49,482 nucleotides of DNA from Acidimicrobiaceae bacterium (GCA_003151235.1 PLWZ01000054.1:1-49482), one strand, 5' to 3'. Shown: positions 1-9,612, numbered from the stretch's first letter. Translations and numbers: made by a program. Notes: generated by a model from the sequence alone, not told the origin.

Positions 1-1739
1 ACCACGAAGAACGCCAGCGCCAGGGCCGCCGCGACGAGCACGGTTGGGACGAGGGGCACCCGGTGCAGCGCGCGGATCGCCTCGTGGCCGAGCGTGGCCG
101 CGGGCGAGGGGTTGACGGTCGCGACGAGGGCGGTCGGGTCGAAGCTCTGCCACCCGAAACCGGGGAACCACACCTGCACCCACGCGTGGGCGTCCTTCGC
201 CTCGACGCTGTAGAGGTCGGTGATCGGGTTGTAGGAGCCGGGCACGTACCCGGTCGCCTCCCGGGTCGGGATGCCGAGCGTGCGCAGCATCACCGCGAGC
301 GACGTCGAGATTTGCTCGCAGAAACCGCGCCGGTCGCCGAAGAGGAACTCGTCGACGGTGTCGGCGCCCTTGGGCAGCGGCGGGATGTCGGTGGTGTACC
401 GGGTGTGGATCGACATCCAGTGCTCGAGGGCGAGGACCTTGGCCTCGGTGTTCGTCGCGTGGGCGGTGATCTTGGCGGCCAGCGCCGCCACCCTCGGATA
501 CGGGTGGGGGAGCTCGGTGAGCCGGGCCTGGTCGATCGGGCTCAGCTTCGGCGTCGGCGCTTGGGCGAGCTCGGCCGTCGTCGCGTTGTCAACCGAGGAC
601 ACGACGGTGTAGATCGAGCCGGAGCCCATGGAGGTGCCCGAGCGGATGTTGCCGTCGGCGTCGAGGAAGAGCCGCCGGGCCGGGAACCAGACCGAGCTCG
701 CCACCTCGGCGTGGAAGACGAGGTTCGGGCCCGGCTGGACCAGGTAGAAGGTCTGGATGTCCTGGGCGCCGCCCGCCGAGCTGAGGGTGAACGGCGGCCC
801 GCCGCCGATCTGGTGCCAGCCGGGATGGTTCTTCGGGGCCACCTCGGTCCAGCTCTGGCCGTCCCAGTTGTCGAAGGTCTCGGCGACCCAGAAGCTCGGC
901 TGGGTCGCCCGAACCCGGAAGACGAGCTGGTTGCCGAGCACGCCGCGCACGGCCGTGTCGAGCGGCCCCGCGAAGCCGAGGAACCCGCCGACCCCGACCC
1001 GTCCCGAGCCGGCATGGACCGGCAAGGTGGCCCCGCTCGCCGTGCCCTCGAGCCCGGCCGGCGAGGTGATCGAGACGTCGCCGCCGATGGCCGAGGGGAA
1101 CACGAGGCGGCTCGACACCGACGGGGCCGGCAAGGCGATGATGCATGCCAGCGCGACCACCACCAACGTGAGCGCGCCGACAACCAGGGTCCGCAGGCGC
1201 GGCCGGCCGGCCCCGCTGATCGACCCCCACATCGCGGCCATGCCCACGAGCGCGCACACCGCCCATGCGATGACGTAGAGGCCGAAGGTCATGTCGAGGG
1301 CCTGGGCCGCTGCGGCCGCCATCAGGGTGACCGACCCGGCCAGCGAGAACGCGATGTCGCGCCGGCTCGGCACGTCGAAGGAGTGCGTCACCTGGATCCA
1401 GGTGAACAGGACGGCCAGCGGGCCCTCCACCTCGCCGAGGTTGGTGACGCCGTGGGCGGCCGAGATGGCGAGGTAGAAGCGCCAGAACGCGACGACGGCC
1501 ACCACCGCCAGGACCACCTTCAGCCCGGGCAACGGCCGGGCCCGGCGGCGGTAGGAGAAGAGGTTGCCGAGGACGACGAGGACGATCGAGCCGGCGGCGA
1601 TCACGACGGAGAGCTCGCCCTCGGCGGCGCACGCGGCGATGCCGACGGCGAGGCTGGCGGTCGACGCGACCCGGAGCAGCACCGAGTGCTCGGGCGGGCC
1701 CGGTTTGTTGGCCGCCTTGATGCGCCCGGCGAGGCTCAC
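1..1739 (-). CDS. Transglutaminase-like membrane protein (TgpA/DUF3488 type), C-terminus cut by window edge
   Basis: The reading frame is open from the window edge to a GTG at 1739 and encodes at least 579 residues. The N-terminal third holds several hydrophobic membrane segments (for example VVIAAGSIVLVVLG and LKVVLAVVAVVAF). A long extracytoplasmic region follows, and then a transglutaminase core with the catalytic cysteine in RRGFCEQIST, the histidine in DAHAWVQVWFPGFGW and the aspartate in QSFDPT. A final membrane segment starts where the window ends. The GTG start overlaps the DUF58 stop by 4 bp (GTGA), so translation is probably coupled. Together with MoxR and DUF58 this is a widespread actinobacterial trio of unknown cell-envelope function. 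The family is clear; the substrate is unknown. Confidence 0.88.
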   Translation of the reverse strand, partial: MSLAGRIKAANKPGPPEHSVLLRVASTASLAVGIAACAAEGELSVVIAAGSIVLVVLGNLFSYRRRARPLPGLKVVLAVVAVVAFWRFYLAISAAHGVTNLGEVEGPLAVLFTWIQVTHSFDVPSRRDIAFSLAGSVTLMAAAAAQALDMTFGLYVIAWAVCALVGMAAMWGSISGAGRPRLRTLVVGALTLVVVALACIIALPAPSVSSRLVFPSAIGGDVSITSPAGLEGTASGATLPVHAGSGRVGVGGFLGFAGPLDTAVRGVLGNQLVFRVRATQPSFWVAETFDNWDGQSWTEVAPKNHPGWHQIGGGPPFTLSSAGGAQDIQTFYLVQPGPNLVFHAEVASSVWFPARRLFLDADGNIRSGTSMGSGSIYTVVSSVDNATTAELAQAPTPKLSPIDQARLTELPHPYPRVAALAAKITAHATNTEAKVLALEHWMSIHTRYTTDIPPLPKGADTVDEFLFGDRRGFCEQISTSLAVMLRTLGIPTREATGYVPGSYNPITDLYSVEAKDAHAWVQVWFPGFGWQSFDPTALVATVNPSPAATLGHEAIRALHRVPLVPTVLVAAALALAFFV

Positions 1740-2629
1740 CGGGGGCCGCCGCGGTTGGCCACGGCTCTCGCGAGCCGACGGCCGGCGTCGGTGGGGCTGT
1801 AGACGGGCTCGACGCACGAACCGTCGCGTTCGATCGTCGCGAGCATCACCGGCGCCGACCGGGCCAGGAGGGCGAGCAAGGTCCCGAGGGCGCGCTCGGC
1901 CACCGCGTCACCGGCCGGGCCGTCGTCGGGCAACAGGACCCACACCTCGGGGACGGCGGACTCGGGTCGCTCGGCCTCTCGCACCATGAGCTCGCCACGG
2001 TGCGCGGTGGCCGGCCAGTGCACGAGCCGCCTCGGATCACCGGCCGCATACGGCCTGACTCCGCGGGGCTCGCCGAACCGGGAGTCCCTCGGCACCTGGC
2101 GGTCGAGGATCGCCCCGAGCGTCGAGCCTGCCAGCAGCCCCGGATCGGGTGGCCCGGCAACCGGGGCGATCCACAGCGGCCGGACCAGCTTGACCACGAT
2201 CCGCTTGCGCCACCACAGGATGCCGAACGGGGCCGCCGAGGCGACGACGATCGTGAGCTCGCCGATCGGGCCCCGGCGCGTCGGCACAATCTCGAACGGG
2301 CCGATCCCCGGGCCGACGACCACCGCCGGTCCGGCCGCCATGTCCGGTTCGATCCGGAGCGGCCCGTTGGTCCGGACGCCGATCGCGACCGGACGCCCGA
2401 CGGTGCCGTCGGCGGGGTTCGACTCGATGCTCACGCGGAGCCGGGCGCAAGCGATCGCCGGCCCGGCCAGGCCCGCCACGACGAACCCGGCCAGGAGGCC
2501 ACCCAGGGCCTGGACCCAGCCGGACCCGCTGTTGTGGGCGACCGCCGTCCATCCCAGCAGCGCGACGATGCAGCCCGCGATCGGGCCGAACGCCTTGGTC
2601 GGGCGGGGCCAGCCGCCCCGCAGCCTCAC
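1736..2629 (-). CDS. DUF58 domain protein
   Basis: This 297-residue protein starts at GTG 2629, which overlaps the MoxR stop as GTGA. Two N-terminal hydrophobic segments (GPIAGCIVALLGWTAV and a Gly/Ala-rich stretch) precede a soluble domain with the DUF58 signature around GVRPYAAGDPRRLVHWPATA, where the conserved D-P-R-x-x-x-W occurs. DUF58 proteins have a von Willebrand A-like fold and are encoded beside MoxR ATPases and transglutaminase-like proteins, as here. A longer in-frame extension upstream exists but overlaps the MoxR gene and lacks conserved features, so the GTG is preferred. The molecular role is not established. Confidence 0.87.
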   Translation of the reverse strand: MRLRGGWPRPTKAFGPIAGCIVALLGWTAVAHNSGSGWVQALGGLLAGFVVAGLAGPAIACARLRVSIESNPADGTVGRPVAIGVRTNGPLRIEPDMAAGPAVVVGPGIGPFEIVPTRRGPIGELTIVVASAAPFGILWWRKRIVVKLVRPLWIAPVAGPPDPGLLAGSTLGAILDRQVPRDSRFGEPRGVRPYAAGDPRRLVHWPATAHRGELMVREAERPESAVPEVWVLLPDDGPAGDAVAERALGTLLALLARSAPVMLATIERDGSCVEPVYSPTDAGRRLARAVANRGGPR

Positions 2630-3648
2630 GGCCGGGGGGCGGGGAGTGCCGACAGGACGCCCGAGACGACGCTCGCCGCGAAGCGGGCGTCCCCGTCGAC
2701 GACCAGACGGTGGGCGAGGCTCGGCACCGCCATGGCCGTGACGTCGTCGGGCGAGACGTAGCCGCGTCCGGAGATGAGCGCGTGGGCCTGGGCCGAGCGC
2801 ACCAGCGCGATCGACGCGCGGGGGCTGGCACCGAGCCGGACGCCGGCGGCCTCGCGGGTGGCGCGCGTTATCGCGACCGCGTAGCCGGCGATCGGCGACG
2901 CGACGGTGACCTCTGCGGTCGCCGAGATCGATGCGGCCCACTCGGCCACCGAGCACACGGGACGCAGGTGCGCCACCGCATCGCGGCCGCCGTTATGCAT
3001 GGCGAGGCGCGCCTCGGTCGCCGCGTCCGGGTAGCCGATCGTCGCGCAGAGCGCGAATCGGTCGAGCTGGCTCTCGACCAACGGGAACGTGCCGAGCTGG
3101 CCGACGGGGTTCTGGGTCGCGAGCACGAGATGGGGCTGGGGGAGCGGCCACGTCTGGCCGTCGACGGTCACCTGTTGCTCGTCCATCGACTCCAACAGGG
3201 CCGACTGCGTACGCGGCGGGGTGCGGTTGAGCTCGTCGAGCAGCACGACGTGGGAGAACACCGGCCCTTGCCGGAACTCCCACTCGCCGGTCCGCTGGTC
3301 GTACACGGTGACGCCGGTGACGTCGCCGGGCAGCAGGTCCGGGTGGCCCTGGACCCGGGTCAGCTCGGCCCCGAGCGAGAGGGCCAGCGTTCGGGCGAGC
3401 ACGGTCTTGCCGACGCCCGGCACGTCCTCGATCAGCAGGTGGCCACCCGAGAGTGCCGCGACGATCGCGACTCGCAGCGCGGCCGGCGCGCCCTTGACCA
3501 CGAGCGACAGGTTGGCGTCGAGACCCTGGGCCACGGTTGCGGCGGCCCGAAGCCGTCCCGAGCGGGCCTCATCGGCGCCCAGCGCCGGTCCCGCCGCCGG
3601 GTCGGTTGTCGCGCCGGTCGGGCGCGCCCATCGGGCCACCTCGGTCAC
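2626..3648 (-). CDS. MoxR-family AAA+ ATPase
   Basis: The protein is 340 residues. The Walker A motif is in EDVPGVGKTVLARTL, Walker B in VVLLDELNRTPP, and sensor 1 in VLATQNPVGQLGTFPL, all typical of MoxR/RavA-like AAA+ chaperones. I chose GTG 3648 because AGGGAG lies a few bases upstream on the minus strand and the protein then begins close to the first conserved helix. It heads an operon with DUF58 and a transglutaminase-like protein and probably remodels or activates a partner from that operon. The family assignment is firm; the client is inferred. Confidence 0.92.
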   Translation of the reverse strand: MTEVARWARPTGATTDPAAGPALGADEARSGRLRAAATVAQGLDANLSLVVKGAPAALRVAIVAALSGGHLLIEDVPGVGKTVLARTLALSLGAELTRVQGHPDLLPGDVTGVTVYDQRTGEWEFRQGPVFSHVVLLDELNRTPPRTQSALLESMDEQQVTVDGQTWPLPQPHLVLATQNPVGQLGTFPLVESQLDRFALCATIGYPDAATEARLAMHNGGRDAVAHLRPVCSVAEWAASISATAEVTVASPIAGYAVAITRATREAAGVRLGASPRASIALVRSAQAHALISGRGYVSPDDVTAMAVPSLAHRLVVDGDARFAASVVSGVLSALPAPRP

Positions 3649-3792
3649 GCAAGCTCCCTGGTCGCTCGGACCCCTCGCGGGGTGCTCGGTCGGTGTACCG
3701 GATCGGGCCATTGACTTCGGCCCTGGTCCGGCGACCATTCTCACTCAGCGCGGCCGCCGGATTGGTGATGGCGCCCGGCCCGCCGGGGCGAT

Positions 3793-5262
3793 CTAGAAGG
3801 TGATGGCCGAGAGCTCGGGAATCGTCTTGAGGGCCCGGCTCCGGGCCTCCAGCCACCGGCCACGCTGCGTGGCCCGCTGGGCGTCGCCCAGCTTCGGCTC
3901 GACGGTGCGGGCCGGGTGGTAGGCGTCGGCGACCGCCTCCTCGTCCGACCACACCCCGACGGCCATCCCGGCCAGGAAGCCGGCCCCGAGGGTGGTGGCC
4001 TCGAGGGTGGCCGAGAGGTCGACCGGCCGTCCGATCGCGTCGGCGAGCGCCTGGACGAAGACCGGGTTGGCCGACATGCCGCCGTCGACCCGGAGCGACT
4101 CGACGAGTCGCCCGCTGTCGCCCTCGGCCGCCTCCAAGAGGTCGGCCCCCCGATGGGCGACCCCCTCGAGGACCGCCCGGACCACCTCGGCCCGCCCGGT
4201 GCCCCGCGTGATCCCGAAGAGCGCCCCGCGCGCGCCGAAGTCCCACACCGGGGTGGCCATGCCGAGCAGGGCCGGCACGAACCACACGTCGCCGGTGTCC
4301 TCGCACGCCGCCGCGATCTCGGCCGAGCTCTCGGCGTCGGGGATGAGGCCCATGTCGTCGCGCAGCCACTCGATGCAGCTGCCGGCCGACAGCATCATCG
4401 CCTCGACCCCGTAGACGGTCTCCCCGCCCCGCCGCCACGCCACGATCGGGAACGTGCCCCCGTCGCTTCGATCGAGCGCGCCGGGCGCGGCGGAGCCAGT
4501 CACCTGGTCGAGCATGCCCCCGGTCCCGAAGGTGGCCTTGGCCAGGCCCGGCCGGGTGCATCCCTGCCCGACCAGCGCGGCCTGCTGGTCGCCGGCCATC
4601 CCGCAGAGCAGCGGGGCGCCGGGGAGGGCCCGGGCCTCCCCGATGGGGCCGGACGAGTCGACGATGCGCGGCAGCATGGAGGGGGGAATCCGAAGGACCT
4701 CGAGCGCACGCTCGTCCCACCTGGACCCGGTCGGGTCGGTGAGCGCGGTGACGGCGGCGTTGGTGGGGTCGGTGACGTGCAGCGCGCCGTCCGACAGCAC
4801 CCAGGCGCACCAGCTGTCGATCGTCCCGAAGCACAGCTCCTCGGCGGCGCGCTCGCGGCCCGGATCGACCTCGTCCAAGATCGCGGCGAGCTTGGTCGCC
4901 GACGCGTTCGGGGGGAACCGGAACCCGTCGGCCTGCAGCATGAGGCACGTCCCGACCGTCCGGAGGTCCTGCCACCCGAGCGCGGGGCCGACGGGCTCGC
5001 CGGTCCGGCGGTCCCAGACGAGGGTGGTGGCCCGCTGGTTCGCGATGCCGACGCCCGCGACGGACCCGACCTCGCCGAGCGCCGCCGCGGCGGTGGTGCG
5101 GACGACGTCTGCGATCCGGGCCGCGTCGACCTCGACCAGCCCGGGGGCGGGCGAGGACGGGAGCACCGCCTCGTGGTGGACCCGGCCGACCGAACCGTCG
5201 GGCGAGACGATCGCCGAGCGGACCCCAGAGGTGCCGACGTCGACGACAAGCAGTGCGCTCAC
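3793..5262 (-). CDS. glpK: FGGY-family kinase, glycerol kinase-like
   Basis: The protein is 489 residues, the usual size for glycerol kinase (ATP + glycerol to glycerol 3-phosphate). It opens with the phosphate-1 motif DVGTSGVRSAIV and contains GTIDSWCAWVLSDG and GMAGDQQAALVGQG, close to the GlpK signatures GTIDTW and GIAGDQQAAL. The adenosine-binding region GGTFPIVAW and the C-terminal DGGMSANPVFVQ are also present. GTG 5262 overlaps the stop of the upstream flavoenzyme (GTGA). The phosphate-1 motif departs slightly from DQGTTSSR of classical GlpK, so another polyol substrate is possible. The context with GlpD favours glycerol. Confidence 0.82.
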   Translation of the reverse strand: MSALLVVDVGTSGVRSAIVSPDGSVGRVHHEAVLPSSPAPGLVEVDAARIADVVRTTAAAALGEVGSVAGVGIANQRATTLVWDRRTGEPVGPALGWQDLRTVGTCLMLQADGFRFPPNASATKLAAILDEVDPGRERAAEELCFGTIDSWCAWVLSDGALHVTDPTNAAVTALTDPTGSRWDERALEVLRIPPSMLPRIVDSSGPIGEARALPGAPLLCGMAGDQQAALVGQGCTRPGLAKATFGTGGMLDQVTGSAAPGALDRSDGGTFPIVAWRRGGETVYGVEAMMLSAGSCIEWLRDDMGLIPDAESSAEIAAACEDTGDVWFVPALLGMATPVWDFGARGALFGITRGTGRAEVVRAVLEGVAHRGADLLEAAEGDSGRLVESLRVDGGMSANPVFVQALADAIGRPVDLSATLEATTLGAGFLAGMAVGVWSDEEAVADAYHPARTVEPKLGDAQRATQRGRWLEARSRALKTIPELSAITF

Positions 5263-6782
5263 GGCCACGGCGTCGGCCCGAAGCGCGACGCCAGCCCGAG
5301 CTTGCCCGGGTTGAGGATGCCCGCCGGGTCGAGCGCGTCCTTGACCGAGCGGAGTACCGAGAAGCCCGACCCGAGCGCCTCGGCCAGGAACCGGCTGCGG
5401 TTGAGCCCGATGCCGTGGTGGTGGCTGATCGCGGCACCGTGCGCGAGCACGCACGCCGTGGCGGCGTCCCATGCCTCCCGGTAGTACGTCTCCTGCCAGG
5501 CCAGCTGGGCCGCATCGTCGGGCTCACCGCCGGGCGGGCGGCGACCGCCGAAGGTGAAGTACAGGCATGCGCCGTCGGGGTACGCGTGCGACTCGTGCAC
5601 CGATGCGTTCAGCGTGCCCTCGATGCCCCGGAGGGTGGCGACGACCTCCTCGGCCAGCCCGGGCAGCACCGACCACCGGCCGGCCATCTCGATCGTGTCG
5701 ACCACGATGTTCGCCTTCCAGAGCGGGCCGAGCGCGGAGGTGTCGTTGCGCTCGTGGAGCCACCGCGTGACGAGCTCGTCGTCAAGCCGGTCCGCCCCTG
5801 CACACTCGTGGTCGCACACCGCGAGCGTCGCCTCGACGACCACCGGGTCGGCCTCGTCGTAGATCACCATGACGCAGGATTCGGTGTCGAAGTTCCGCTT
5901 CGACTCGGTCTGGTCGTAGAGGCGCAGCACCGCCGGCGTGGCCCCGCGGCGAAGGATCCTCCGGCACGCATCGAGGCCGTCCGCGAACGAACCGAAGCCG
6001 AGCGCGCGGCGGTCGTCGGCCGCCGGGGTCGGCGTGATGCGCAGCCGGGCCCCGGTGACCACGCCGAGGGTGCCCTCGCTGCCGACGAACAGCTGGGTGA
6101 GGCTCGGCCCGGTGGCGGATCGTGGCGCGGCACCGTCGGTTCGGATGACGGTCCCGTCGGCCAGCACGACCTCGAGACCCTCGACCAGGTCCTCGATCTT
6201 CCCGTAGCGGGTCGAGTACTGGCCGGCGCCCCGGCACGCGATCCATCCGCCCACCGTCGAGATGTCCATCGATTGGGGCCAATGGCCGAACGTGTAGCCC
6301 GAGCCCGACGACCGCAGCGCCGCCTCCAGGTCGGGGCCGAACGTCCCCGCGCCGACGTCGGCCAACAGCGACGTCTCGTCGAGGTCGGCGAGCCCCGACA
6401 ACCCGCGAAGGTCCAGCGACACCCCGCCGAAGACCGGTATCGAGCCGCCGCAGACCCCGCTGCCGCCGGCGGTGGCCGTCACCGGGATCGCCGCCTCGTT
6501 GCACCGGGCAAGGACGCTCGCAACGTGGTCGACCGTGGTCGGCCTGGCCACCACCGCGGGTTGCGCCGGGACCTGGCCCCGGGCGGCCCAGCCGATCGAG
6601 AGCGGCCACCAGTCCCGCGCCGCCTCCTCGCGCGACTCGGGTTCGCTCGAGACATCGACGCCGTCGGCGCGGAGTTGGTCGACGAGTGCGTCGGGCACCT
6701 CGACCCGGATGCCGCCCAACCGTTCGGTCGTCCCCCCGGGCCCGGCGTCGATGGCGCTCGGGGGGACGCGGCCTCCGCTCAT
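5259..6782 (-). CDS. FAD-binding oxidase, alkyldihydroxyacetonephosphate synthase-like
   Basis: The protein is 507 residues. It has a PCMH-type FAD domain with VARPTTVDHVASVL and VTATAGGSGVCGGS, then TVGGWIACRGAGQYSTRYGK and IEDLVEGLEVVLADG, which match alkyl-DHAP synthases better than D-lactate or glycolate oxidases. The C-terminus has the triple-histidine motif in AISHHHGIGLNRSRF, characteristic of AGPS, and ends with LDPAGILNPGKLG. ATG 6782 overlaps the glpD stop (ATGA), and the stop overlaps the kinase start (GTGA). AGPS exchanges the acyl chain of acyl-DHAP for a fatty alcohol to make ether lipids. That reaction fits the GlpD/GlpK neighbours but is inferred here. Confidence 0.8.
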   Translation of the reverse strand: MSGGRVPPSAIDAGPGGTTERLGGIRVEVPDALVDQLRADGVDVSSEPESREEAARDWWPLSIGWAARGQVPAQPAVVARPTTVDHVASVLARCNEAAIPVTATAGGSGVCGGSIPVFGGVSLDLRGLSGLADLDETSLLADVGAGTFGPDLEAALRSSGSGYTFGHWPQSMDISTVGGWIACRGAGQYSTRYGKIEDLVEGLEVVLADGTVIRTDGAAPRSATGPSLTQLFVGSEGTLGVVTGARLRITPTPAADDRRALGFGSFADGLDACRRILRRGATPAVLRLYDQTESKRNFDTESCVMVIYDEADPVVVEATLAVCDHECAGADRLDDELVTRWLHERNDTSALGPLWKANIVVDTIEMAGRWSVLPGLAEEVVATLRGIEGTLNASVHESHAYPDGACLYFTFGGRRPPGGEPDDAAQLAWQETYYREAWDAATACVLAHGAAISHHHGIGLNRSRFLAEALGSGFSVLRSVKDALDPAGILNPGKLGLASRFGPTPWP

Positions 6783-8509
6783 CGCGCGTCGTGTCGCGAC
6801 GCGTCGTGCACGGCTGCGATGCCGGCGACCTCGAGCTCGGTCGCGACATCGGCTGCGAACGCCTCCGCTTCCGCCCTGGCCCGTACTTCGTCCCATCCGA
6901 GCTCGGGGGCCATGAGGTCGGCCACGGCCCCGGCGGCTCGCACGCTCGCCCGGGCGTCTTGGATCCGGGCCCGCGTCCGGCGCGACAGAACGTCGGTCAC
7001 ATGCCTCGCCATCTCCTCGCGCACTGCGTAGAGCACCTCGGCGCCGATGTAGGGCAGCCCGGTCGCGATCGGCTCGAGCAACTCGGGTCGACCCTCTGCG
7101 AGTGCCAGGACCTTCGCGGCGAGCGTGCCGTAGCGGTGGCGGAGATGGGCATGGGCCCCGGACTCGGGCGGGTCGACCTTGCCGTTCTTCTGGAGCCCCG
7201 GGGAACCCTCGAGCTGGAGCTCCTTCGTGATGCAGCGGCGCTTCGATTGTCCGCCGAGGCCCTTCACCACGAGGTCGACGGTGTCCTGGGCCATCTTGCG
7301 GTACGTGGTGAGCTTTCCGCCGGTGACCGTGACCACACCGTCGGGGTCGGTCCACACCCGGTGGCGACGCGACAGGTCGGCCGTCCGTTTGGAGACACGA
7401 GCCCCGGGCTTGGAGGACAGCAGCGGGCGGAGCCCCGCCCACACGCCGGTGACGTCCTGGCGTGTCAGCTCGGCGCTGCTGACGCCGTTGGCCGCGGCCA
7501 GCAGGTAGTCGACGTCCTCCCCGGTGCACTGGGGGTTGTCGATGTCGCCCTCGTAGTCGGTGTCGGTTGTCCCGAGGTAGACCAGGTCAACCTCGGGCCA
7601 CGGGACGACGAATATCGAGCGACGGTCCTTTCGGACCGGGATGACCGCCGCGATGTCGGCCGGGAACCGCGATGCCGGGACGGTGACGTGGACACCCTTG
7701 GCCGGTCGCAACGAGCTCGTCGGGTCGGTCTGGCCGAGTGCGCGGACCCGGTCGGTCCAGACCCCGGTCGCGTTGACCACCGAGCGGGCCCGGATCTCGA
7801 ACGGAGCGGCTCGCGGGTTCTCGAGGTCGCGCACCTCCGCGCCGGTGACCGTGCCGTTGTCGTCTCGGAGGAACCCGACCACCTCGGCGTAGTTGGCCGC
7901 CGCAGCGCCATAGCCGTCGACGGCGGTGCGCAGCAGCGAGAGCGTGAGTCGCGCGTCGTCGGCCCGGGCGTCGTAGTACAAGAACCCGGCGACCAGCCGG
8001 TCGGTGTCGAGCAGGGGGAAGTGTCCGACCGCTTCGGTCCGCGAGACGCGCTTGTGCTTCTTGCCGATCCGGATCCCCCCGGTCAGGTCATAGAGCCACA
8101 GGGCGCTCGAGTACGAGCGTGCGACCGTCTTCGCAACGACCCCGCTCTGGCCGAACAGGGGGATCAAGAAGGGGAGCGGGGACACGAGGTGCGGCGCGTT
8201 CTCGAGCAGCCGCTGGCGCTCGGCCAGGTTCTCGTACACGAGGCGGAACTCGCGCTGTTGGAGGTAGCGGATTCCCCCGTGGACGAGCTTGGAGGACTTC
8301 GATGACGTACCCGACGCGAAGTCCGCCTTCTCGACCAGCGCCGTCGAGAGGCCGCGGCTGGCCGCGTCGAGGGCCACTCCGGCCCCGGTGATCCCGCCGC
8401 CGATCACCAGCACATCGAAGGCGCCCGCGGCCAGAGCTTCGAGGTTGGCCGATCGGGAGAATGCGGAACGCACCGGCGCGTTGCTCCGGCTGGGCGATCC
8501 GGCGACCAT
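6779..8509 (-). CDS. glpD: Glycerol-3-phosphate dehydrogenase/oxidase (FAD)
   Basis: The protein is 576 residues. It has the N-terminal Rossmann dinucleotide-binding motif DVLVIGGGITGAGVALDAA, followed by SSKSSKLVHGGIRYLQQ, a hallmark of GlpD. It later carries NATGVWTDRVRAL and the C-terminal GGKLTTYRKMAQDTVD, then the GlpD C-terminal helical domain. It oxidises sn-glycerol 3-phosphate to DHAP at the membrane and passes electrons to quinone. ATG 8509 gives the normal family length; a longer in-frame extension has no conserved features. It is the first gene of a three-gene coupled operon with the AGPS-like oxidase and the kinase. Confidence 0.93.
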   Translation of the reverse strand: MVAGSPSRSNAPVRSAFSRSANLEALAAGAFDVLVIGGGITGAGVALDAASRGLSTALVEKADFASGTSSKSSKLVHGGIRYLQQREFRLVYENLAERQRLLENAPHLVSPLPFLIPLFGQSGVVAKTVARSYSSALWLYDLTGGIRIGKKHKRVSRTEAVGHFPLLDTDRLVAGFLYYDARADDARLTLSLLRTAVDGYGAAAANYAEVVGFLRDDNGTVTGAEVRDLENPRAAPFEIRARSVVNATGVWTDRVRALGQTDPTSSLRPAKGVHVTVPASRFPADIAAVIPVRKDRRSIFVVPWPEVDLVYLGTTDTDYEGDIDNPQCTGEDVDYLLAAANGVSSAELTRQDVTGVWAGLRPLLSSKPGARVSKRTADLSRRHRVWTDPDGVVTVTGGKLTTYRKMAQDTVDLVVKGLGGQSKRRCITKELQLEGSPGLQKNGKVDPPESGAHAHLRHRYGTLAAKVLALAEGRPELLEPIATGLPYIGAEVLYAVREEMARHVTDVLSRRTRARIQDARASVRAAGAVADLMAPELGWDEVRARAEAEAFAADVATELEVAGIAAVHDASRHDAR

Positions 8510-8628
8510 CGGCTCAGCCTGCCACAACGCCAGCGTCGGGCTCTCGGCCCGAAACCCGTCGCCGATCTTCCGAGCGAAGCCGTGTTGTGGAGTCCGCCCG
8601 GCTCGTGGCGTTCGGTTTGGACGCCACA

Positions 8629-9612
8629 ATGGGCGCGATGGCTGATGACCCCGGACGCCCCATCGACCCGTTCGCGGCGAGCAACCACCTCCCGTGGGCG
8701 GAGGCGCCCGATCGGGTCCGGCGATGGGTGGAGGACCGCACCGGCTCGGTCATCGTCGATGCGCGCGACCTCGTCGGCGGCTTCTCCCCGGGACCGTGCG
8801 CCGTGCTCAGCCTCGCCGACGGACGCTCCGTTTTCGTGAAGGCGGTCGGCGGCGGACTCAACCCGAACGCGCCGGAAATGCATCGCCGGGAAGCTCGGGT
8901 CGTCGCGCAGCTGCCGCGGTCGTCTCGGTGGCCCGAGCTGCTCGGCTCATACGACGACGGGGACTGGGTGGCCCTCGTCTACGAGGTGGTCGCGGGCACA
9001 ATGCCGGGACACCCGTGGAACGAGTCTGCCCTCGAGGCGGTGCTCGAGGGCCTGGCGTCGCTGCACGAGGAGCTCACACCGTGCCCGGTCGGCGGACTCG
9101 AGACGATCTCGACCCAGTTCCGATGGGCGTTCGTCGGTTGGCACTCACTGGCTGGCATGGCGACGCCGCCAGCGAGCCTCGACGAGTGGACGCGCCGAAA
9201 CCTCGACCGCTTGGCCGGGGCAGAGGCCGTCGGCGTGGTTGCGGTTGACCAGGGGGACACGCTGGTCCACGGCGACATCCGATCGGACAACCTCCTGCTC
9301 ACCGAGTCGTCGCTCGTGGTCGTCGACTGGCCGCACGCCGCCAAAGGGGCCTCGGTGTTCGACGTGTTGGCCTGGGCTGCGAGCGTCACCCTCGAGGGAG
9401 GGCCGGAACCCGACGAGCTTCTCGATCGCTATCGCCTGAAGGCTGGGCTGGATCCCGACGCCATAACGGCGGTCATCGCCGCCCTGGCGGGCTTCTTCAC
9501 GTATCACGGAACGCTTCCGGTGCCGCCAGGGTTGCCCACCTTGCGCTCCTTCCAAGAAGCCCAAGGAGCGATCGCGCGGTCGTGGCTCCGCCATCGGACC
9601 GGCTGGCCGTGA
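8629..9612 (+). CDS. APH-fold small-molecule kinase (aminoglycoside phosphotransferase family)
   Basis: The protein is about 327 residues. The catalytic loop is LVHGDIRSDNLLL and the metal-binding DFG equivalent is VVVDWPHAAKG, both typical of the APH/choline kinase fold. An N-terminal lobe has VFVKAVGGG with a likely ATP-anchoring lysine, and a hinge-like LVYEVVAG follows. ATG 8629 and ATG 8638 are both possible starts. The gene is divergent from glpD. The family phosphorylates antibiotics, choline, fructosamine and other small molecules; no substrate can be assigned from sequence, and resistance should not be assumed. Confidence 0.8.
   Translation: MGAMADDPGRPIDPFAASNHLPWAEAPDRVRRWVEDRTGSVIVDARDLVGGFSPGPCAVLSLADGRSVFVKAVGGGLNPNAPEMHRREARVVAQLPRSSRWPELLGSYDDGDWVALVYEVVAGTMPGHPWNESALEAVLEGLASLHEELTPCPVGGLETISTQFRWAFVGWHSLAGMATPPASLDEWTRRNLDRLAGAEAVGVVAVDQGDTLVHGDIRSDNLLLTESSLVVVDWPHAAKGASVFDVLAWAASVTLEGGPEPDELLDRYRLKAGLDPDAITAVIAALAGFFTYHGTLPVPPGLPTLRSFQEAQGAIARSWLRHRTGWP

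Noticed and set aside
63-1802. Long plus-strand open frame of 579 codons
   Set aside because: It is the antisense shadow of the transglutaminase gene: Arg/Gly-rich, no domain and no ribosome-binding site. The minus-strand frame carries the catalytic motifs.
3916-5484. Plus-strand open frame of 522 codons
   Set aside because: Antisense shadow of the glycerol kinase; the composition is Gly/Arg/Asp-rich with no fold.
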